A stretch of DNA of 64,000 nt from Bradyrhizobium stylosanthis (GTDB taxonomy: Bacteria; Pseudomonadota; Alphaproteobacteria; Rhizobiales; Xanthobacteraceae). Shown here piece by piece: positions 28,406 to 36,556 of this stretch (the stretch's first letter is position 1; each line of letters begins with the position of its first letter). Location: the NCBI RefSeq assembly GCF_001641335.1, contig NZ_LVEM01000009.1:1665-65664 (forward strand), given 5' to 3'. The notes beneath the pieces were generated by a model. The model made no database searches and was not told the origin of the DNA. It saw only the letters and a list, made by a program, of their open reading frames with translations. Made by a program: the position numbers and the translations under genes.

Positions 28406-29671
28406 TCACAGCCACGGCGCCGGCGTGTCCATCGCGATCAGCTGCTCGACCTCGATGCGCGGGCGCACCACGGCGTATTGATCGCCCTTCACCAGCACCT
28501 CGGGCACCAGCGGACGCGTGTTGTAGGTGCCGGCCTGCACGGCGCCATAGGCACCGGCCGTCATGATCGCGAGGAGATCGCCCGCCTTCGGCGTCGGCAG
28601 CGTGCGGTCGAGCGCGAGATAGTCGCCGGTCTCGCAGACCGGGCCGACCACGTCGGCCTTGATCGTGTCAGCCCCCTTCCCCGGCTGCGTCACCGGCAGG
28701 ATGTCGTGATGGGCCTCGTACAGCGTCGGGCGGATCAGGTCGTTCATCGCGGCGTCGATGATGACGAAATTCTTGCCGTCGCCGTGCTTCACATAGATCA
28801 CCTTGGCGACCAGGATCCCGGCGTTGCCGACGATCATGCGGCCCGGCTCGAACATCAGCGTACAGCCGAGATTGTGGCTGACGCGCTTGACCATGGCGGC
28901 ATAGGCGGCGGGCGCCGGCGGCGCCTCGCGGTCCATGTAATAGGGAATGCCGAGACCGCCGCCGAAATCGACGTGGCTGATGTCGTGGCCGTCGCTGCGC
29001 AGCGTCTGCACGAAGTCGGAGAGGATGCGGAACGCCGTCTCCATGCCGGAGAGATCGGTGATCTGGCTGCCGATATGCACGTCGGTGCCGGTCACCTTGA
29101 TCCCGGGCAGCTTGGCCGCGCGCGCGTAGACCTCGCGGGCGTGCACGATCGGGATGCCAAACTTGTTCTCGGACTTGCCGGTGGAGATCTTGGCATGCGT
29201 GCCGGCATCGACGTCGGGATTGACGCGGATCGAGATGCGCGCAGTCCTGCCCGTTTCGGTCGCGAGGCGCGACAGCAATTCGAGCTCGGGCTCGGATTCA
29301 ACGTTGAGGCAGAGGATGTCGGCGGCCAGCGCGGCGCGCAGCTCGTCTTCCGTCTTGCCGACGCCGGAGAACAGGATCTTGCTGGCGGGAATGCCCGCGG
29401 CGAGCGCGCGCTTCAACTCACCGCCCGAGACCACGTCGGCGCCGGCGCCGAGCTTGGCCAGCGTGCGCAGCACCGACTGGTTCGAGTTTGCCTTCATGGC
29501 GTAGCAGACCAGCACCTTCTCTCCGGCGAAGGCCTCGGTGAAGACGCGGTAATGCCGCTCCAGCGTCGCGGTCGAATAGCAATAGAACGGCGTGCCGACG
29601 GTCGCGGCCAGCTCGGACAGGTTCACGGCCTCGGCGTGCAGCACGCCGTTGCGATAGTCGAAATGGTTCAT
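28406..29671 (-). CDS. lysA: diaminopimelate decarboxylase
   Basis: A 421-residue fold-type III PLP enzyme that decarboxylates meso-diaminopimelate to L-lysine, the last step of lysine synthesis. The PLP lysine is in CYAMKANSN near residue 60, with the phosphate-binding HVDFGGGLGIPY near 230, EPGRMIVGNAG near 275 and the active-site Cys region GPVCETGDYL near 345. Length is typical. It is downstream of a small lipoprotein gene and argH on the same strand, so an argH-lptM-lysA unit is likely. Confidence 0.97.
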   Translation of the reverse strand: MNHFDYRNGVLHAEAVNLSELAATVGTPFYCYSTATLERHYRVFTEAFAGEKVLVCYAMKANSNQSVLRTLAKLGAGADVVSGGELKRALAAGIPASKILFSGVGKTEDELRAALAADILCLNVESEPELELLSRLATETGRTARISIRVNPDVDAGTHAKISTGKSENKFGIPIVHAREVYARAAKLPGIKVTGTDVHIGSQITDLSGMETAFRILSDFVQTLRSDGHDISHVDFGGGLGIPYYMDREAPPAPAAYAAMVKRVSHNLGCTLMFEPGRMIVGNAGILVAKVIYVKHGDGKNFVIIDAAMNDLIRPTLYEAHHDILPVTQPGKGADTIKADVVGPVCETGDYLALDRTLPTPKAGDLLAIMTAGAYGAVQAGTYNTRPLVPEVLVKGDQYAVVRPRIEVEQLIAMDTPAPWL

Positions 29672-29694
29672 GGCGTTGGCTCAGTTACCCCGGC

Positions 29695-29985
29695 CTACCG
29701 GCCGGGTTTGTCGTCCAGGAGCGGATCGAGAATAAACGATTTCTTGTTGCCCTTGGGTGCCGCTGGAGCTGCGTCCGCACCGTAGGTCGGATTGAACACG
29801 CTCGGCGTCTTCTGGGCTTCGGTGTCGGTATCGGTCGGCCCGGCGACGTTGGCCGTGGACGCACTGGAGGCGGTCGGCGGCAGATCGAGCGGACCTTTGC
29901 GGCCGCAGCCGGCCAGCGCGAGCGCCGTCAGGCTCAAGACAATGATGGCCCACCCCGAGCCGGCCGGGCGAAACTTTGACGTCAC
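29695..29985 (-). CDS. small lipoprotein, LptM (YifL)-like
   Basis: A 96-residue lipoprotein with the lipobox LALAGC giving an acylated cysteine near residue 27, followed by the GRKGPLDLP signature of LptM/YifL proteins. LptM in enterobacteria helps mature the LptDE lipopolysaccharide translocon. The gene starts with GTG after a GGGGAT ribosome site. It lies directly before lysA, the usual place of yifL-like genes (yifL precedes dapF in E. coli). The Pro/Ala/Thr-rich tail is disordered. Confidence 0.85.
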   Translation of the reverse strand: MTSKFRPAGSGWAIIVLSLTALALAGCGRKGPLDLPPTASSASTANVAGPTDTDTEAQKTPSVFNPTYGADAAPAAPKGNKKSFILDPLLDDKPGR

Positions 29986-30084
29986 GACGAAATCCCCACT
30001 ACGCGGGGCGCACCATACAGAGATTGGCGCGCTCTGGCGAGAGCCGGATGGCCATGAAACATAAGCGAAATTTTGCCCGCAGCC

Positions 30085-31476
30085 CTATTTCCGCTCTTTT
30101 TCCAGCCGCTTCGCCCAGCTCTTCGCCTGCGACATCACATTCTTCGGCGCGGTGCCGCCGAAGCTGGTCCGGCTCTTCACCGACGATTCGACCGACAGCA
30201 CGCCGAGCACGTCCTTGGTGATCTTGGGCTCGATTGCCTGCATCTCCTTCAGCGGCAGTTCGTGCAGCGCCACGCCGCCCTCGGCGGCCTTGGCGACGAT
30301 GCGGCCGGTGACGTGGTGGGCGTCGCGGAACGGCATCTTCAGCGTCCGCACCAGCCAGTCGGCGAGATCGGTCGCGGTGGCATAGCCCTCGCCTGCGGCG
30401 GCCTTCATCTTCGCTTCGTCGGGCACGAGGTCGCGGACCATGCCGGTCATGGCGCGGATCGCCAGCGACAGCGCGGCAAAGCCCTCCATGGCGCCCTGCT
30501 TGTCCTCCTGCATGTCCTTTTGATAGGCCAGCGGCAGGCCCTTCATCACGATGAGCAGGCCGTTGAGCGCACCGATGACGCGGCCGGTCTTGGCGCGCAC
30601 CAGCTCGGCCGCATCCGGATTGCGCTTCTGCGGCATGATCGAGGAACCGGTGGTGAACTTGTCACTAAGCCGGACCAGGCCGACCAGGGGCGAGGTCCAG
30701 ATCACGATCTCCTCGGCAAAGCGCGACATGTGCACGGCGCAGATCGAGGCCGCGGACAAGGTCTCCAGCACGAAATCGCGATCGGAGACGGCATCGAGCG
30801 AGTTCGCCATCGGGCGATCGAAGCCGAGCGCCTTGGCAGTGGCGTGGCGGTCGATCGGGAACGAGGTGCCGGCGAGCGCGGCGGCGCCCAGCGGCGATTC
30901 ATTGAGCCGCTTGCGCGCGTCCTGGAAGCGGCCGCGGTCACGCGCGGCCATCTCGACATAGGCGAGCAGATGGTGGCCGAAGGTGACGGGCTGCGCAGTC
31001 TGAAGATGCGTGAAGCCGGGCATCACGGTCGCAGCATGTTCGAGCGCGCGATTGACCAGCGCGGCCTGGAACGCGGCGAGCGCGGCATCGGTCTCGTCGA
31101 GCACATCGCGGACATAGAGACGGAAGTCGGTCGCGACCTGGTCGTTGCGCGAGCGCGCGGTGTGCAGCCGGCCGGCGGCGGGGCCGATCAGCTCCGACAG
31201 GCGGCTCTCGACATTCATATGGATGTCCTCGAGCGCACGCTTGAATTCGAAGCCGCCCTTGCCGATCTCTGACAAAATCGTGTCTAGACCCTTGCCGATA
31301 TTTTTCGCATCAGAAGCCGTGATGATGCCATTCGCGGCGAGCATCGCGGCGTGGGCCTTGGACGCGGCAATGTCCTGGGCAAAGAGGTGACGATCGACGT
31401 CGATGGAGACGTTGATCTCTTCCATGATCTCATCGGGACGCTCCGAGAACCGGCCGCCCCACATCTTGTTGCTCAT
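30085..31476 (-). CDS. argH: argininosuccinate lyase
   Basis: A 463-residue fumarase/aspartase superfamily enzyme, cleaving argininosuccinate to arginine and fumarate. The superfamily signature GSSIMPQKRNPD is present near residue 280, and HTARSRNDQVATD near 105 is the substrate-binding block. The ATG at 31476 (MSNKMWGGRF) is the family start; an open frame continues upstream but is not conserved-looking. It is divergent from tlpA, with about 100 bases between, and precedes the lptM-like and lysA genes. Confidence 0.97.
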   Translation of the reverse strand: MSNKMWGGRFSERPDEIMEEINVSIDVDRHLFAQDIAASKAHAAMLAANGIITASDAKNIGKGLDTILSEIGKGGFEFKRALEDIHMNVESRLSELIGPAAGRLHTARSRNDQVATDFRLYVRDVLDETDAALAAFQAALVNRALEHAATVMPGFTHLQTAQPVTFGHHLLAYVEMAARDRGRFQDARKRLNESPLGAAALAGTSFPIDRHATAKALGFDRPMANSLDAVSDRDFVLETLSAASICAVHMSRFAEEIVIWTSPLVGLVRLSDKFTTGSSIMPQKRNPDAAELVRAKTGRVIGALNGLLIVMKGLPLAYQKDMQEDKQGAMEGFAALSLAIRAMTGMVRDLVPDEAKMKAAAGEGYATATDLADWLVRTLKMPFRDAHHVTGRIVAKAAEGGVALHELPLKEMQAIEPKITKDVLGVLSVESSVKSRTSFGGTAPKNVMSQAKSWAKRLEKERK

Positions 31477-31577
31477 GATCCCCTGCTCGCGCCTTGCCTT
31501 GCCGCACATTTGCTGGCCGCAGCCAGCCGTATTAAGAGGCCCCTGATAGCCATATCTGCGACCGGATGACAAACGAT

Positions 31578-32243
31578 ATGCTCGACAAGAAGCCCTCCGC
31601 CACGCGCCGGATCCCCCTCGTCATCGCCACCGTGGCGGTCGGAGGGCTGGCCGCGTTCGCGGCGCTGTACGGGCTGGGCCTGAGCCGGACGCCCTCGGGC
31701 GATCCGACCTGCAAGCCGGCGGTGGCGACGGCGCAAAAGATCGCCCCGCTCGCCCATGGCGAGCTGGCGGCGCTGACCATGGCCAGCGCGCCGCTGAAGC
31801 TGCCCGACCTCACCTTCGAAGATGCCGACGGCAAGCCGAAGAAACTGTCCGATTTCCGCGGCAAGACGCTGCTGGTGAACCTCTGGGCCACCTGGTGCGT
31901 GCCCTGCCGCAAGGAAATGCCGGCGCTGGACGAGCTCCAGGGCAAGCTGTCGGGCCCGAATTTCGAGGTCGTGGCGATCAACATCGACACCCGCGACGCG
32001 GAGAAGCCCAGGACCTTCCTGAAAGAGGCCAATCTGACCCGTCTGAGCTATTTCAGCGACCAAAAAGCCAAGGTTTTCCAGGATCTTAAGGCGATAGGCC
32101 GGGCCTTGGGCATGCCGACCTCGGTGCTGGTCGACCCGCAAGGCTGCGAAATCGCGACGATCGCGGGGCCGGCGGAATGGGCGAGCGAGGATGCGCTCAA
32201 GCTGCTGCGGGCCGCGACCGGCAAGGCCGCCGCCTCGTTCTAG
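31578..32243 (+). CDS. tlpA: membrane-anchored thiol:disulfide reductase TlpA
   Basis: A 221-residue periplasmic thioredoxin-like protein tethered by an N-terminal transmembrane helix (about 12-36). Active-site cysteines are Cys107 and Cys110 in WCVPC; two further cysteines (in GDPTCKP and DPQGCEIA) match the structural disulfide known in Bradyrhizobium TlpA. TlpA reduces the copper-binding cysteines of ScoI and CoxB for cytochrome aa3 assembly. The sequence is very close to my memory of the B. japonicum protein, and the start MLDKKPSATRR is chosen on that basis; an ATG 12 bases upstream is also in frame. Confidence 0.97.
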   Translation: MLDKKPSATRRIPLVIATVAVGGLAAFAALYGLGLSRTPSGDPTCKPAVATAQKIAPLAHGELAALTMASAPLKLPDLTFEDADGKPKKLSDFRGKTLLVNLWATWCVPCRKEMPALDELQGKLSGPNFEVVAINIDTRDAEKPRTFLKEANLTRLSYFSDQKAKVFQDLKAIGRALGMPTSVLVDPQGCEIATIAGPAEWASEDALKLLRAATGKAAASF

Positions 32244-32249
32244 GGTGGC

Positions 32250-32444
32250 TCAGGCCGTCACGTTGAGATTGCCGCCGACGCCGGGGCCGACATTGGCAAG
32301 CGAGGGCTGACCGGCGCCCATCAGCGTCAGGACCGTGGATTTCTCCATATCCATGTTCTGCTTGGTCAGCGTCGCCGCAATATTCGACTGCAGCGCGCCT
32401 TGCTGAGCGGCCAGCATGGTGCTGACCATCGCCATCATGTCCAT
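32250..32444 (-). CDS. putative YjfB-like small motility protein
   Basis: A 64-residue protein, Met- and Gln-rich in its first half (MDMMAMVSTMLAAQQG) and ending with a Gly-rich tail. The pattern resembles the YjfB family, small proteins annotated as putative motility factors in Bacillus and proteobacteria. Its role is not known. It is convergent with tlpA with only 6 bases between the stops. The gene is short, so confidence is moderate. Confidence 0.65.
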   Translation of the reverse strand: MDMMAMVSTMLAAQQGALQSNIAATLTKQNMDMEKSTVLTLMGAGQPSLANVGPGVGGNLNVTA

Positions 32445-32537
32445 TACGCGAACCCTCGTACTGGCCGTAACCTAGAGGCGAGCGGTTAATGGGACATGAA
32501 TTGTCACGAAGTGGATGCCAGCCGAGGGCAACGGTGC

Positions 32538-32629
32538 CGTAGGGTGGGCAAAGGCGCGCTTGCGCCGTGCCCACCACCTCACTGTGGCCGCGAAAATGCG
32601 TGGGCACGCTTCGCTTTGCCCACCCTACG
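32538..32629. repeat. palindromic intergenic repeat, family A (copy 2)
   Basis: Arms CGTAGGGTGGGCAAAG and CTTTGCCCACCCTACG, with inner GCGCGCTTGCGCC and GTGGGCACGCTTCG segments. Related to 7567-7680 (which has GGTTAGC in place of GGCAAAG) and to 58037-58117. It lies upstream of the YjfB-like gene and downstream of the 3-hydroxyacyl-CoA dehydrogenase gene. Confidence 0.85.
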
Positions 32630-32644
32630 ACACCTGGGAATGGA

Positions 32645-33526
32645 TTACCGCGTCGGAACCGGCTTGGCGCCGCGGTAATCGTAGAAACCGCGCTGGGTCT
32701 TGCGGCCGAGCCAGCCGGCCTCGACATATTTCACCAGCAGCGGGCACGGGCGGTACTTGGAGTCGGCGAGGCCCTCGTGGAGGACCTGCATGATCGACAG
32801 GCAGGTATCGAGGCCGATGAAGTCGGCGAGCTCGAGCGGCCCCATCGGATGGTGCGCCCCGAGCTTCATCGCGGCGTCGATCGCCTCGACGTTCCCGACG
32901 CCTTCATACAGCGTGTAGATCGCCTCGTTGATCATCGGCAGCAGGATACGGTTGACGATGAAGGCCGGGAAATCCTCGGAGACGGCGACCTGCTTGCCGA
33001 GCTTGGCGACGAATTCCTTGGAGGCCTCGAAGGTCGAATCGTCGGTGGCGATGCCGCGGATCAGCTCCACCAGCTCCATCAGCGGCACCGGATTCATGAA
33101 GTGAATGCCGATGAAGCGCTCGGGCCGGTCGGTGGCGGCGGCAAGGCGGGTGATCGAGATCGAGGACGTGTCGGAGGCGACGATCGCCTCGGGCTTCAAC
33201 ACCGCGCAGAGCTCGTGGAAGATCTTGCGCTTGACCTCTTCCTTCTCGACCGCGGTCTCGATCACGAGATCGCAATCGGCGAGATCGTCGAGCTTCTCGG
33301 CCAGCGAGATGCGCGCCATCGCCTTGGTCTTGTCGTCCTCGGAGACGGCCTTCTTGGAGACCTGGCGGGCCAGATTACCGTTGATGGTGGCCATGCCCGA
33401 CTTCAGGCGGTCCGCCGAAACGTCGTTGAGCACCACGTCGAAGCCGGCCAACGCCGCAACATGCGCGATGCCATTGCCCATCTGACCCGCGCCGATCACG
33501 CCGACCTTCTTGATCACTGCCGCCAT
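32645..33526 (-). CDS. 3-hydroxybutyryl-CoA dehydrogenase
   Basis: A 293-residue L-3-hydroxyacyl-CoA dehydrogenase that interconverts 3-hydroxyacyl-CoA and 3-oxoacyl-CoA with NAD(H). Rossmann motif GVIGAGQMGNGIAH is at the start, and the catalytic His-Glu pair is in GIHFMNPVPLMELVE near residue 138. Length is that of short-chain PaaH/Hbd proteins without a hydratase domain. The ATG at 33526 is preferred, with GGTGGA ahead of it; another ATG is 12 bases upstream. It lies downstream of etfBA but beyond their terminator, so it is probably transcribed separately, though functionally linked to acyl-CoA oxidation. Confidence 0.93.
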   Translation of the reverse strand: MAAVIKKVGVIGAGQMGNGIAHVAALAGFDVVLNDVSADRLKSGMATINGNLARQVSKKAVSEDDKTKAMARISLAEKLDDLADCDLVIETAVEKEEVKRKIFHELCAVLKPEAIVASDTSSISITRLAAATDRPERFIGIHFMNPVPLMELVELIRGIATDDSTFEASKEFVAKLGKQVAVSEDFPAFIVNRILLPMINEAIYTLYEGVGNVEAIDAAMKLGAHHPMGPLELADFIGLDTCLSIMQVLHEGLADSKYRPCPLLVKYVEAGWLGRKTQRGFYDYRGAKPVPTR

Positions 33527-33690
33527 AATGTCATCCACCGGAACGGCGCGCAGATCGCGCCCTGCCTATCCCCTGAGCCGGGAGGTCTGATTTGACCAGA
33601 AGCCTGATTTAATCAGAACCTTGGCTCGAAACCTAGATTGGATCGCTTCGAAGGCGTGCCCCACGCCAAAGAAAACGCCTCAAAAATGAA

Positions 33691-33723
33691 ACACCGGCCG
33701 GAGTTTATACCTCCGGCCGGTGT
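33691..33723 (-). terminator. terminator downstream of etfA
   Basis: A perfect 13-bp stem ACACCGGCCGGAG/CTCCGGCCGGTGT with a 7-base loop, followed in the minus direction by TTTCATTTTTG. It starts about 12 bases after the etfA stop codon and is one of the strongest hairpins in the window. Confidence 0.92.
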
Positions 33724-33735
33724 TTTGTACGGCTT

Positions 33736-34680
33736 TTACTTGCCGAGCTTGGCGAGTTCGTCGGTCAGCTCAGGAACCGCCTGGTAGAGGTCGGCGACCA
33801 GGCCGTAATCGGCGACCTGGAAGATCGGCGCGTCCTCGTCCTTGTTGATCGCGACGATCACCTTGGAGTCCTTCATGCCGGCCAGATGCTGGATCGCGCC
33901 GGAGATGCCGACCGCGACATAGAGCTCGGGGGCCACGACCTTGCCGGTCTGGCCGACCTGCCAGTCGTTCGGCGCATAGCCGGCGTCCACCGCCGCGCGC
34001 GAGGCACCGACGCCGGCGCCCAGCTTGTCGGCCAGCGGCTCGATGTACTTGGCGAAGTTCTCTCGGCTCTGCATGGCGCGGCCACCGGAGACGATGATCT
34101 TCGCCGAGGTCAGCTCGGGACGGTCGCTCTTGGCGACTTCCTCGCCGACGAAGGACGACAGACCGGGATCGGCCGCCGCCGCAACGTTCTCGACGCTCGC
34201 GCTGCCGCCTTCGCCTGCTGCGGCGAAGGTGGAGGTGCGGACCGTGATGACCTTCTTGGCGTCCTTCGACTTCACTGTCTGGATGGCGTTGCCGGCATAG
34301 ATCGGACGCTCATAGGTGTCGGGGGCGACCACCTTGATGATCTCCGAGACCTGCATGACGTCGAGCAGGGCGGCGACGCGCGGCATCACGTTCTTGAAGC
34401 GCGAGGTCGCGGGCGCGACGATCGCGTCATAGCCGGAAGCCAGCGAGACGATCAGCGCAGCCAGCGGCTCGGCCAGATCGTGCGCATAGGGCGCGCCGTC
34501 GGCGAGCAGCACCTTCTTGACGCCGGCGAGCTTGGCAGCGGCGTCCGCCGCGGCCTTGGCGTTCTGGCCGGCCACCAGCACCTCGACGTCCGCGCCGAGC
34601 GCGGCGGCCGCGGTCAGGGCCTTGTTGGTCGCATCCTTGAGCGACGCATTGTCGTGTTCGGCAATCAGAAGCGTCGTCAT
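33736..34680 (-). CDS. etfA: electron transfer flavoprotein alpha subunit
   Basis: A 314-residue FAD-binding ETF subunit. The C-terminal FAD domain carries SGGRAMQSRENF, GASRAAVDAGYAPNDWQVGQTG and YVAVGISGAIQHLAGM. With EtfB it takes electrons from acyl-CoA and other flavin dehydrogenases and passes them to ETF:ubiquinone oxidoreductase. Its start overlaps the etfB stop by one base (TGATG), so synthesis is coupled. The short N-terminal domain and lack of a ferredoxin extension point to the housekeeping ETF rather than FixB. The nearby 3-hydroxyacyl-CoA dehydrogenase fits a fatty-acid or amino-acid oxidation role. Confidence 0.96.
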   Translation of the reverse strand: MTTLLIAEHDNASLKDATNKALTAAAALGADVEVLVAGQNAKAAADAAAKLAGVKKVLLADGAPYAHDLAEPLAALIVSLASGYDAIVAPATSRFKNVMPRVAALLDVMQVSEIIKVVAPDTYERPIYAGNAIQTVKSKDAKKVITVRTSTFAAAGEGGSASVENVAAAADPGLSSFVGEEVAKSDRPELTSAKIIVSGGRAMQSRENFAKYIEPLADKLGAGVGASRAAVDAGYAPNDWQVGQTGKVVAPELYVAVGISGAIQHLAGMKDSKVIVAINKDEDAPIFQVADYGLVADLYQAVPELTDELAKLGK

Positions 34681-35429
34681 CAGAGCACCCCGGCTTCGTT
34701 CTTGAGTTTCGACACCAGCTCGGCGACGTCCTTGACCTTGACGCCCGCCTTGCGGCCCGCCGGTTCAGTGGTCTTGAGAACTTCGAGACGCGCGGCGACG
34801 TCGACGCCGTAATCGGCGACGGTCTTCTCCGCGATCGGCTTCTTCTTCGCCTTCATGATGTTCGGAAGCGAAGCGTAACGCGGCTCGTTGAGACGGAGAT
34901 CGGTGGTGACGATCGCCGGTCCCTTCAGCTTGACGGTCTGCAGGCCGCCGTCGACTTCGCGCGTGACCTTGAAGTCAGATCCTTCGACCTCGAGCTTGGA
35001 AGCGAAGGTCGCCTGCGACCAGCCGAGCAGCGCGGCCAGCATCTGGCCGGTCTGGTTCGAGTCGTCGTCGATCGCCTGCTTGCCCAGAATGATCAGGCCC
35101 GGCTGCTCTTCGTCAGCAACCTTCTTCAGGATCTTGGCGACGGCGAGCGGTTCGACATTGCCGTCGGCCTTCACCAGGATGCCGCGGTCGGCGCCCATGG
35201 CGAGACCGGTGCGGATCGTCTCCGACGCCTGCGCCGGTCCAATGGAGACCACCACGACTTCGGTCGCCTTGCCGGCTTCCTTCAGCCGCAGCGCTTCCTC
35301 GACCGCGATTTCGTCGAACGGGTTCATCGACATCTTGACGTTGGCGAGTTCAACGCCCGATCCATCGCCCTTGACGCGGACCTTGACGTTGTAATCGACC
35401 ACCCGCTTTACCGGCACTAAGACCTTCAT
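34680..35429 (-). CDS. etfB: electron transfer flavoprotein beta subunit
   Basis: A 249-residue ETF small subunit beginning MKVLVPVKRVVDYNVK. It binds AMP, and the ETF-beta signature (VDGGLQTVKLKGPAIVTTDLRLNEPRY) is present near residue 165. The ATG at 35429 is the conserved family start. It is the first gene of the etfBA pair, with an AAAGAGGATC ribosome site just ahead. The intergenic gap to the cobalamin adenosyltransferase gene upstream is about 125 bases, so etfBA may have its own promoter. Confidence 0.96.
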   Translation of the reverse strand: MKVLVPVKRVVDYNVKVRVKGDGSGVELANVKMSMNPFDEIAVEEALRLKEAGKATEVVVVSIGPAQASETIRTGLAMGADRGILVKADGNVEPLAVAKILKKVADEEQPGLIILGKQAIDDDSNQTGQMLAALLGWSQATFASKLEVEGSDFKVTREVDGGLQTVKLKGPAIVTTDLRLNEPRYASLPNIMKAKKKPIAEKTVADYGVDVAARLEVLKTTEPAGRKAGVKVKDVAELVSKLKNEAGVL

Positions 35430-35556
35430 CGATCCTCTTTCACTCAATTTGGGAGGGGGGATTATCAACTGGCGCGGAACCTAAAGGCCTGATCCGGCCC
35501 GGTCAACGCGCGAAGCGGCCAATTTTTAGACCTTAGAAATGCGCGATCCAAATGGG

Positions 35557-36129
35557 TCAGCGGTTCTGGCCCGGAACCCAGAGCACGTCCCCGGCGCCGT
35601 TATGGTTAGCGGCACGGCTCGCCACGAACAGGAAGTCCGAGAGGCGGTTCATATACTGGATGCCAGCGCTACCAACGGGCTCGCCCGGCTGCGCCGCCAG
35701 TTCCACGATCACACGTTCCGCCCTGCGGCATATCGTGCGCGCGACATGGAGGTAGGCTGCGGCCGGCGTGCCGCCGGGCAGCACGAAGGAGGTCAGCGGA
35801 GCGAGCTTGTCGTTGAGCGCGTCGATGTCGCGCTCGAGCCGCTCGACCTGGCTCGCCACCACCCGCAGCCGCTCCGCCTTGCCCTCGCGCTCTGGCACCG
35901 CGAGATCGGCACCGAGGTCGAACAGATCGTTCTGGATGCGGCCGAGCATCGCGTCGAACTCGGGCATCTCATGGGTATGGAGCCGCACCACGCCGATCGC
36001 GGCGTTGGTCTCGTCGACGGTGCCGTAGGCCTCGATGCGGAGATCATATTTCGGACGGCGCTCGCCCGAGCCGAGCGCTGTCGTGCCGTCGTCACCGGTC
36101 TTGGTATAGATGCGGTTCAGCACAACCAT
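35557..36129 (-). CDS. cob(I)alamin adenosyltransferase (PduO type)
   Basis: A 190-residue ATP:cob(I)alamin adenosyltransferase of the trimeric PduO/MMAB class. The ATP-binding N-terminus YTKTGDDGTTALGSGER is present, and the later RAERVIVELA and MNRLSDFLFVASR blocks are conserved. It makes adenosylcobalamin for B12-dependent enzymes such as methylmalonyl-CoA mutase, in keeping with the nearby acyl-CoA oxidation genes. It follows a HIG1 gene and a palindromic repeat, and precedes etfBA. Confidence 0.95.
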   Translation of the reverse strand: MVVLNRIYTKTGDDGTTALGSGERRPKYDLRIEAYGTVDETNAAIGVVRLHTHEMPEFDAMLGRIQNDLFDLGADLAVPEREGKAERLRVVASQVERLERDIDALNDKLAPLTSFVLPGGTPAAAYLHVARTICRRAERVIVELAAQPGEPVGSAGIQYMNRLSDFLFVASRAANHNGAGDVLWVPGQNR

Positions 36130-36148
36130 GCAAGATTCCTTAGTTTCA

Positions 36149-36197
36149 GGGCGTGGTCTGATCGGAAAACCGCTTCACACTTTTCCGGATCACGCCC
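36149..36197. repeat. palindromic intergenic repeat, family F
   Basis: An inverted repeat with outer arms GGGCGTG and CACGCCC and inner GATCGGAAAA-CCGC and CACTTTTCCGGATC. The core GATCCGGAAAAGTGTGAAGC with GGTTTTCCG on the other side is a motif I recognise as widespread in Rhizobiales intergenic regions. It abuts the stop codon of the HIG1 gene. Confidence 0.8.
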
Positions 36198-36391
36198 TAC
36201 CGCCCCATCGCCCAGACCGCGGCCATGGCGATCACGATCGCCACGAACTGGAGCAGCACGCGCCAGCGCATCAGCTTCTGCGAGGTGTTCGGTGAGCCGC
36301 CGCGCATCATGTTGACGAGACCGAGCAGCAGCACCAGCGCCACAGCGCCGACCGCGATCGGGAGGATGAAAGTACTCAGGATAGATGCCAT
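36197..36391 (-). CDS. HIG1-domain twin-transmembrane protein
   Basis: A 64-residue membrane protein with two helices (about 8-27 and 44-62) separated by a short basic loop (MMRGGSPNTSQKLMRWR). This matches the bacterial HIG1/hypoxia-induced domain; relatives in mitochondria and Rhodobacter associate with cytochrome c oxidase or its supercomplexes. Direct evidence for such a role here is lacking. The gene is upstream of the cobalamin adenosyltransferase on the same strand. Confidence 0.8.
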   Translation of the reverse strand: MASILSTFILPIAVGAVALVLLLGLVNMMRGGSPNTSQKLMRWRVLLQFVAIVIAMAAVWAMGR

Positions 36392-36556
36392 CTAAAGGTA
36401 GATAACACCCTGCGCAGCGCTTCGCTATGGCGTTCCCGATCTGGCTTTTGAGCCAATAATATCAGAAGCTCATGAAATGATTTCCGATTTGCATCCGCCG
36501 CCGGCCCTCTTCGCCTCTCCCCGCGTGCGGGGAGCGGGGCAAAGCCGGGGCAAGCC

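Noticed and set aside
36510..36545. GC-rich hairpin CTCTCCCCGCGTGCGGGGAG just before the BrkB-like gene
   Set aside because: It resembles a fragment of another dispersed repeat and is followed directly by the ribosome site; no T-tract, so not called as a terminator.
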